Below, piece by piece: positions 57,759-64,000 of a stretch of DNA of 64,000 nt; position 1 is the stretch's first letter; every line of letters begins with the position of its first letter. A program made the position numbers and the translations under genes. The stretch lies in assembly GCF_910592395.1 (NCBI RefSeq), contig NC_088317.1:7128001-7192000 (forward strand). Direction: 5' to 3'. Below the pieces are notes generated by a model. That model did no database searches. It worked only from the letters and a program-made list of their open reading frames with translations, and was not told where the DNA came from. The stretch comes from Lineus longissimus (lineage: Eukaryota > Nemertea > Pilidiophora > Heteronemertea > Lineidae).

Positions 57759-58832
57759 CAGTGGAACCCCGGTTGGCGACCACCCCGGTAACGCGACCAC
57801 CCCGCTAACGCGACCACGATTCTCCGGTCCCGAATGGTTTCCTCTCTAATTACCATTAAGAGACCCCCGCTAAGACGACCACCCCGGTACCCCGACCGCG
57901 ACCACTGGCTTGGCCGGTCCCAAACTGAAAATCAACCCCACTGACTAACCCGACCACCAGGCCTAATTGCCGTAATCGGTCGCGACCGCGGCATAGTAAT
58001 TAGCACCTCGCTGCCAAGCTTTGTTGAGACGGGGACAATGGCCATGGGAATACATATGAAAACAAAAAATACAATGGGATTTTGCAGGTATGATCAATTG
58101 TATAAGTGTAAATGAATAAATAAACTTTCCTTTTCTAACGTTTTCATGGTTTGTTTTCATTACTGAGCCAGTTCAGTACCAGACATGCGCACTCAGCAGC
58201 AGCAAAATCATGTGATTTGCGTGATCTGCATATGAACTTATAATAAACGGCGGGTAGTTTGAAGACCACACTTATGACAATAACAAGCTTGCGAGACGTT
58301 TGAATGTTTTATGATATGGAGAACTTGGTTGAATTACTACAGTACCATTTTATATTTCTTTAAATATTTTGACTGAAAATAGATTTGATTAAAACTGTAG
58401 CATTACTCAACTCATCATTCACGTGGAATCATACGGCAAGTTTACTTCAATCGTCACAAACAGTCGGGTACATGGAGGATGATTCACCAAATTGCCCGCA
58501 AATGCGTCACATCGGGCAGATAATGAAACTTTGTGGATAAAATGAGTTACAAAATTACCTTTTCTAACTCATTCTGAGAATGTAACATGTAATTTTATCG
58601 ACGAACTGTTCTTGCGAGGCATGATAACAAAACTTTGGAGCGTGCATCATCTCAATCAGGCAGCGTTGCTATGGTAGTACAGCGTACACACGCCATGCAG
58701 TCGGCAATTTTGGCGGGAAAAATAATCATGTATTTCGTCTGGGGATTCCCAACCCCAGTAACGCGACCACCCCGGTAACACGACCACTCCGACCACGGTC
58801 CCATGAGTGGTCGTGTTACCGGGGTTCCACTG
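57759..58832. mobile_element. pogo/Tigger-like element, 1.07 kb
   Basis: The left end is CAGTGGAACCCCGGTTGGCG and the right end, inverted, CAGTGGAACCCCGGTAACAC. TA flanks both sides (57757-57758, 58833-58834). CGACCACCCC-GGTAACGCG blocks repeat near both ends. This start is the hallmark of Tigger/pogo TIRs. No transposase frame remains. Confidence 0.85.
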
Positions 58833-59994
58833 TATATGCAATGGTTTATTTTGACCTGAACAATAAGTAATTGATTGGCATGCCTTGCATCCTAAATAAC
58901 TCAAAAACCTGACCCTCAAAAATTACTGAAACTCATGGTATTTCTTCAGAAGCATAATATATACTACTTAAATGGTTTTAAACCACATATACCGTTTTTG
59001 AAGTGTTGGTCATGATTGGTCGTGATTTAGTTATCGCCCCCGGCCACAGCCACAGTCAGCTAACAAACTTACCAATACAGAACCTTCGACAGACAGTTTG
59101 CATTCTCGACAGGGTTAGGATTGTGGTGCTTTGTACCCTCATCCATCTTGAAACCAAAGGATAGCACGTAAATTTGAGAGAAAATCGAGAAACTTATCCA
59201 AACACAGGATACATGATCAGCTGATGAGAAGGGGATTGTGAACTAGCACAGCGAGAATGCCTGAATGGGAATCTTCCGAAATATAACCTCGAATATTTTT
59301 TCACTTAGCCTATCTATTCAGAACGTTCTATGATACCATTTTAAAATAGTTACAAAAATACTGAATATGTTGTTGCTTCTGTGCATTTTGATCAGTATAT
59401 GGAATATAATGTCGTTAATTATTAGTTATTATTTTATTTCGAAAATATGGGGATTTGAGATTAATTTTGTAATGGCGGCCAATTTAATTTTTCGAAATTT
59501 TGCCGTCTTATAAAGGCAAGTTTCCGGTAATTCTGTTGACTGTTCAGACAAAAAAGATTGCTTGAATTATAAAAGATGTGATGATAAATATATTTAAGAT
59601 AGTTTATTATGCAGAAACCTGCGATCCTTGGTATCCGACAATCGAGGTTTTTATTTGCAGAGTCGTGCCTTATTTTGCCCTGTATAGGCTAGCTGGTATT
59701 CTATTGTCGGACACGTCCTCGGGCTCAGCCTCATGTCTCACACCCACAGACCACTGGGGATGGTTCAATACCTGCCACAGGCATGCTGGCACTGGCACAA
59801 GGTTGCATCCCAAAATGCAATCTCCCAGTCTTCGGTCCGTAATAAAGTCGAAACTAACATAGGCCTACAGTAATAGACCTACGCCCACATCTTGCCGATC
59901 CACCGCTGCCGACTCCCCCCCCCCCTGATCGGCCGTCGGAAGGGCTGTTACTTCATCCGTAATCTCCTGCATTCCTTTCCTTTCCCAGGCGTCC
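58833..59994. other. No gene recognised
   Basis: Single-copy-looking sequence. The 94-codon frame at 59578-59862 has no domain, and a poly-C run lies at 59917-59926. Confidence 0.35.
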
Positions 59995-60165
59995 ATGTCT
60001 CGACAACACTAACATTACACTCACTCAATCATGGTTGTCGCACTGTTCCAGGGATGGCAGATGCTAACCTGACCCTTAAAGGCTTAATGCACAGTGCATG
60101 TTGTATAGAAGAAAGGTAACCTGATAGTGATACGGAGGTTGGCACTATCAATTCAGGCCGTCATT
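59995..60165 (-). repeat. Dispersed repeat, inverted copy of 31765-31945
   Basis: CGACAACACTAACATTACAC, TGCACAGTGCATGTTGTA and CGGAGGTTGGCACTATCAA correspond to the reverse complement of the 31.8-kb copy. Confidence 0.6.
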
Positions 60166-62329
60166 CCATGAGTTCATGTCGAGCAATTTGATTGGCCACC
60201 AGTTTGTGATGGTGCGTCCGACGGATTTCCTGGCCCTTGATGTCCGTGGTGAAAGGAAGAGACTAGTTTATGACTGATATTCACCGCCGATAAGTCGGCA
60301 TGATACACCCGTTGAAATTGTCACATAGTCCCTCTGCCACTGTTTGATCGTCCACACACTGATCCAATGTGTAGAGTGCGCTGCATTGAAAAGCCTTCTT
60401 GTTATGTTTCAATAAAAAAAACTTTTTTCATAATGTCGTGAAGTGAATTTTATGTAAAACAGATGTGTAATATAGATATAAATTTTAACAATGAATGGCG
60501 CAGTCACGGGCGCTCGGTATTGGCTTGATCAGGTGACAGCATGACTGATCACGGCGCCATTTCGCATCACTTCATACATGATTTGTGTATTTATGCAGGT
60601 TTCTCACATGAATCTATTATCTCAGGCATTTGACCTTCCTCAGCGTCGCTTTGGCAATGAAAACCTATTTTTGATTTGTTTTTAGTTTTATGAATGGATC
60701 GTATTCTGGCAAAATCGTAGTGAATCCCAGTTCATTGGTAAAAGAAATAGAACGCGAAATGATATTGTGCCCATGCATATTCAACCTTACATACGTCCCA
60801 TTGTGACAATGGGACATTGAGAGGTGACTGGTGAGCCAACTGTGGCAGAGTCAGTAGTTCGAGTGAGACTTAGCAACGATGATCACCATTGACGACGCTT
60901 GGAGAATGCCCAAAATGGTCAGTCACTGACGGTCTCCACCAAGACCATATTCCATACTCATGCTGTCTGCCATCATGCCATCTCATGATGATCAATGTTA
61001 CATCCAATCCGTGATAGCAGGTCACAAGGGTAAATTAATGCACGTGGTCCACACTTTGCACTCCAATACCAAATATGGATATGGATTTTCCCGGGAATCT
61101 GACGGGTTGTGCGCAGTACATGCTCTGTTAATACTGTATGATACATCATACATCCATACATTCATCGGTCTGTACAGAAAAGCCTAGTACATGGTGCACA
61201 TGCAATGAGATGTAGGTACTTTGCTGGCCTGCCCTAGGCAGCTCGTAATTGTGAGATGAGAAATCGCGAGATGAGTAATCATTATTTTCTTCCACAAGAT
61301 TTTCTACTTCCCTGGACCATGACAATCACCATTTCTGGTGCTGCTGTCCACTTCTCCATTCAATGATAGTAGGGCCGAAGACAATACAAAGGCTACATGC
61401 AAACATGTTCACCACAAAGGCTTTTGCATCTTATCAAGATATACTCCGGCTATGTTTAAAGGGAATATAATACCATAAGGTTCAGGATGCTGCATGTAGC
61501 AATTATTTTTACGTTAGGCCTTGCGGCACAGGTCACCATACACATGATTGACCGTTAACACAGGGCATGCACCTGGTGAACGTCTGATCATCCCTAAAAA
61601 TAGGGCTGGGATAGTCTTCCATAATTAGGTTAAATTCCACAATCACAGCAGAGTCTATTTCAATGGGCTAATCAAAACAAGGATAGCTCCCTACTACAGC
61701 CTCGGTCTCGTGAATGTTCGCCTTTTGCAATACATTCTGTGGCGCATGGTTCTCTCACCGAGGTTGGCATCTCGCGATTTCGCATTCCGCATCTTGCAGT
61801 TTATTATAAGCCACCCTAGGCTATGCATGAAATAAAAGTTGGTTTTTCAATCGTCTCTGCTCTGTGTAATTAATTTATAATTATAAAATATCGCCACGTT
61901 TAGTTGATTGACATTCATTCCAAATGAAAAATCTGCGTTTGTTTACAATTTCATTTCCCACACGAAGTCTCAAAGATCACATGACCTGCTATCGTGGATT
62001 GGATATAACATTGACCTCTCATGATCTATGCTAGTCTCTGTAGGCTGTCTATGTCTTGCCCTACATGTAGATGTCAGTGCCAGTTCCAGCGTGCCAGTGC
62101 CAGGTATTGAACCAACCCGTTTTTTTCTTCCGAAAAAGCACTCTTTTGTCAATTCAGTAAAATTTTGACACACTCATCGTTTTGAGTCGGACATCTATCC
62201 TGGTTCAATTAGGCCCCTTTAAGATTTCATTCAGATCTCGGGGCCAAATTTCAGTTCGATTTGATTCACTGGTTTACCAGCAGTCGGCAAAATCTGAAAA
62301 CCTTAAAATTGCGATTCATGCTTTAATAC
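60166..62329. other. No gene recognised; shared segment at 61936-62020
   Basis: GTTTACAATTTCATTTCCC and ATCGTGGATTGG with ATAACATTGACCTC match 18735-18815, so this is a dispersed repeat. Short frames at 60960-61187 overlap on both strands and are not called. Confidence 0.4.
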
Positions 62330-62563
62330 TTGCCCGATTGCCATCAATCTGATATCATGGGTATATCTAACCATCATACACATATACCACGTATATCTAC
62401 AGTACTACATATCACATGGGTTTTTAATTTGACCTACTCTTCAAGGTCACAGAGATTAAATGGCATAAAATTTCCATTTGACTACTATGTAGCACGTATC
62501 TTAACTAGCATGATGTCTTCAAAATATCTATACGCTGAGTACAATGGCCCCTGGCCGTTTCAT
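62330..62563 (-). mobile_element. Helentron-like family-1 fragment, minus strand
   Basis: Read on the minus strand it begins AATGAAACGGCCAGGGGCCA then TTGTACTCAGCG, and continues with a degraded monomer containing CTCTGTGACCTTGAAGAG. The 3' end is missing. It lies just upstream of the MIS12 exon acceptor. Confidence 0.6.
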
Positions 62564-62590
62564 TATTTTAATCAAATCATTTTCTTTCAG

Positions 62591-62762
62591 ATCTTTCATT
62601 CACGAGCTTCACGTGTCTTTCTCTGGATGGCCTCGAGCAAAGTTAATGACGGTGACATGTCATCCTCGATTGAAAATGATGAGGACAAAATTGTTGGACT
62701 GTCGACAAGCGTGTATGAGACACAGTTCTTTGGCTTTACACCTAAGTCTTTCTCTGATGGAA
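62591..62762 (+). CDS. MIS12: MIS12 kinetochore complex subunit, first coding exon
   Basis: The exon lies between a strong acceptor (TTTTCTTTCAG, ending 62590) and a consensus donor GTAAGT at 62763. The most likely start is ATG at 62627 (CTCTGGATGGCC context), giving 45 residues plus one base of a split codon. It begins MASSKVNDGD, has an acidic ENDEDK stretch and then YETQFFGFTPKSFSDG. The YE-QFFGFTP block is the hallmark of the MIS12 N-terminus, which forms the first helices of the MIS12 complex that links inner-kinetochore CENP-C/CENP-T to NDC80. The acceptor implies a 5' UTR exon upstream. The next exon is not recognisable in the remaining 1.2 kb. Confidence 0.82.
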
Positions 62763-62825
62763 GTAAGTAGCCTAATTGCCCTTGAATATTCTCAATCAGC
62801 TCTGTCTGCACCTTGTTTGATGTTA

Positions 62826-62979
62826 CAGTAGAACCTCTCTATTAAGGACACCTTCAGGACTGGCTGTCCTTAATAGAGAGGTGTCCTTATTAGAGAGGTC
62901 AAATTGAATAGAAACTACCAATTTGGGACCAAAACTAGTGTCCTTAATAGAGAGGTGTCCGCTAAGGGAGGTTCCACTC
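62826..62979. mobile_element. pogo/Tigger-like MITE in the MIS12 intron
   Basis: It starts CAGTAGAACCTCTCTATTAA and ends with the inverse (GGAGGTTCCACTC). TA lies on both sides (62824-62825, 62980-62981). Inner AGAGAGGTGTCCTTA blocks repeat. It shares TIR and GTGTCC blocks with 536-2247. Confidence 0.85.
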
Positions 62980-63154
62980 TACTTACTCTGGCAATTTTTG
63001 GTCTTTATGAACTCCACATTTTTTGAGAAGGTGGTGTTTTCTATGGCAAGGCAGGGTTACATCAAACAAACAATAATTTAAGGGCAGCCTCGTTGTCCCA
63101 ATATTTTGTTAGAACATGGATGCTGTGGCAAATAGATGTTAATATAACTTGGGG

Positions 63155-63635
63155 AGGGAGTCCAAATAGCGATACAACCATATATACGCAATGAAAGTTG
63201 CTAACATCTTCATGATGTAGTCTGCCATTAGGGAACACCTGGTTGCCTGTAGGTCGTGCGAATCCAACGTCTCGATTGAGAATTTCAAAGTTGTAGATAC
63301 TGCAAGAAATGATTTTCAATGTTCCATCAAAGAGGCAATACACATCAAAATCAAAAAGCCAATTCTAAACACCCTATTTATTGTCAACTCAAGGGTTGTC
63401 ATATTTTCTACAACTATTCTAAATTTAGCTCCCTTATAATTACTCAAGCATTGCATAATGTATAATAGTATGTATGTCACCAGTCTATGGTTCTCATTCA
63501 GTCTTGTATACCGCCTGATGAGGGTTCGAGCGAACCGAAATCGATCATGGAATATGTATATAGTGTAAATAAACGTCTACATCATGAAGATTTTAGCAAC
63601 TTTCATTGCGTATATATGGTTGTATTGCTAATAGA
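63155..63635. repeat. Inverted repeat with a retroelement-like 3' tail
   Basis: TACAACCATATATACGCAAT with GAAAGTTGC at about 63175 is inverted at 63593-63625. Between them CTGATGAGGGTTCGAGCG and AACCGAAATCG form a small hairpin. This resembles the conserved CTGATGA...GAAA tail of Penelope-like and related retroelements, an inference from motif form only. Confidence 0.4.
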
Positions 63636-63907
63636 TGTTCAGTTCCTTTTATTCTGGTAGTAGTATTTAAATGGATAATGCCAGTATTGTGGCCTTTAAT
63701 GTTCTTCTTCTTCTTCTTTCTTCTTCTTTTAAACTACTCTACTTCATTAATGAAGGTTGTGGCAGTTGGACAGTTTGCCCATGCACGGAGGGAAGGGTAA
63801 ACGTGTTTTAAAAGTCGATGCAATGTCCAAATTAACAATTAACGTGTGGTATAGTTCATAATGACGTAAGTGGTGCTGGGGACATCATTGACGCTTCTTC
63901 TCGTAAA

Positions 63908-64000
63908 CTATTTACTCGTTGGTGTGCGTCTTGTGGCCAGCAGCTTGGTTTTGAACTGGTCCACATTTCCGCATTGCTCCGGATCGAATTGGAGTGCATT
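63908..64000 (-). CDS. Possible C-terminal coding segment, cut by window edge
   Basis: The minus frame is open from the window edge to a TAG at 63908-63910. It encodes 30 residues, including FDPEQCGNVDQFKTKLLATR and then RTPTSK. Base usage looks coding-like, but the opposite strand is also open, and I recognise no family. Confidence 0.25.
   Translation of the reverse strand, partial: NALQFDPEQCGNVDQFKTKLLATRRTPTSK

Noticed and set aside
63833-64000. Plus-strand open frame at the window end
   Set aside because: No start, no acceptor and no family motif; the minus-strand frame in the same place looks more protein-like.

Overview
The window reads as nuclear DNA of an invertebrate animal, probably marine. 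It is AT-rich and has no operons and no long open frames. It holds a few single coding exons with consensus splice sites, and very many transposon remnants and satellites. A tRNA-derived SINE, Helentron/'pearl'-like elements and piggyBac, hAT, pogo and PIF/Harbinger-type elements all occur. Mollusc, brachiopod, hemichordate, echinoderm and amphioxus genomes all fit; I cannot choose between them.

Host coding content is small. A 111-bp minus-strand exon at 13907-14017 matches the second exon of ABCC4/MRP4-type ABC transporters. A plus-strand exon at 62591-62762 carries the start codon and the conserved N-terminus of the kinetochore protein MIS12. A possible minus-strand gene start lies at 48210-48482, under a CpG-rich promoter with NRF1-like and YY1-like sites. 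The last 93 bases may hold the end of another minus-strand reading frame.

Layout: 0.5-5.4 kb has a pogo-like element with a 145-bp satellite inside, a hAT-like MITE, a piggyBac remnant, a related satellite and a SINE. 7.4-13.4 kb is Helentron-like sequence plus a GTATCG-rich repeat with an inserted segment. 14 kb holds the ABCC4-like exon. 17-22.2 kb is a 138-bp satellite split by a 4.4-kb Helitron/Helentron-like insertion that itself carries a Harbinger-type element. 22.6-24.9 kb has a Myb/SANT-bearing TIR element and a broken Harbinger transposase. 25.9-27.2 kb has a second Harbinger-type element next to a duplicated empty site. 27.7-37.3 kb is mostly Helentron-like elements, with a nested fold-back near 33.3-34.2 kb. 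39.8-44 kb holds a TIR element inside a minisatellite, a third Helentron-like family and another Harbinger-type copy. 46.4-48.5 kb has an unassigned transposase-like pseudogene and the possible gene start. 53.4-55.7 kb is a 1-kb-arm inverted repeat. 57.2-58.8 kb has two more TIR elements. 62.3-64 kb holds the MIS12 exon.

The parts do not form a cooperating gene system. The value lies in the mobile elements: several insertions can be dated against each other because the empty target is also present. One repeat family spreads paired AGGTCA half-sites like those bound by nuclear receptors. Family assignments come from motif recognition by eye, not from a database search.
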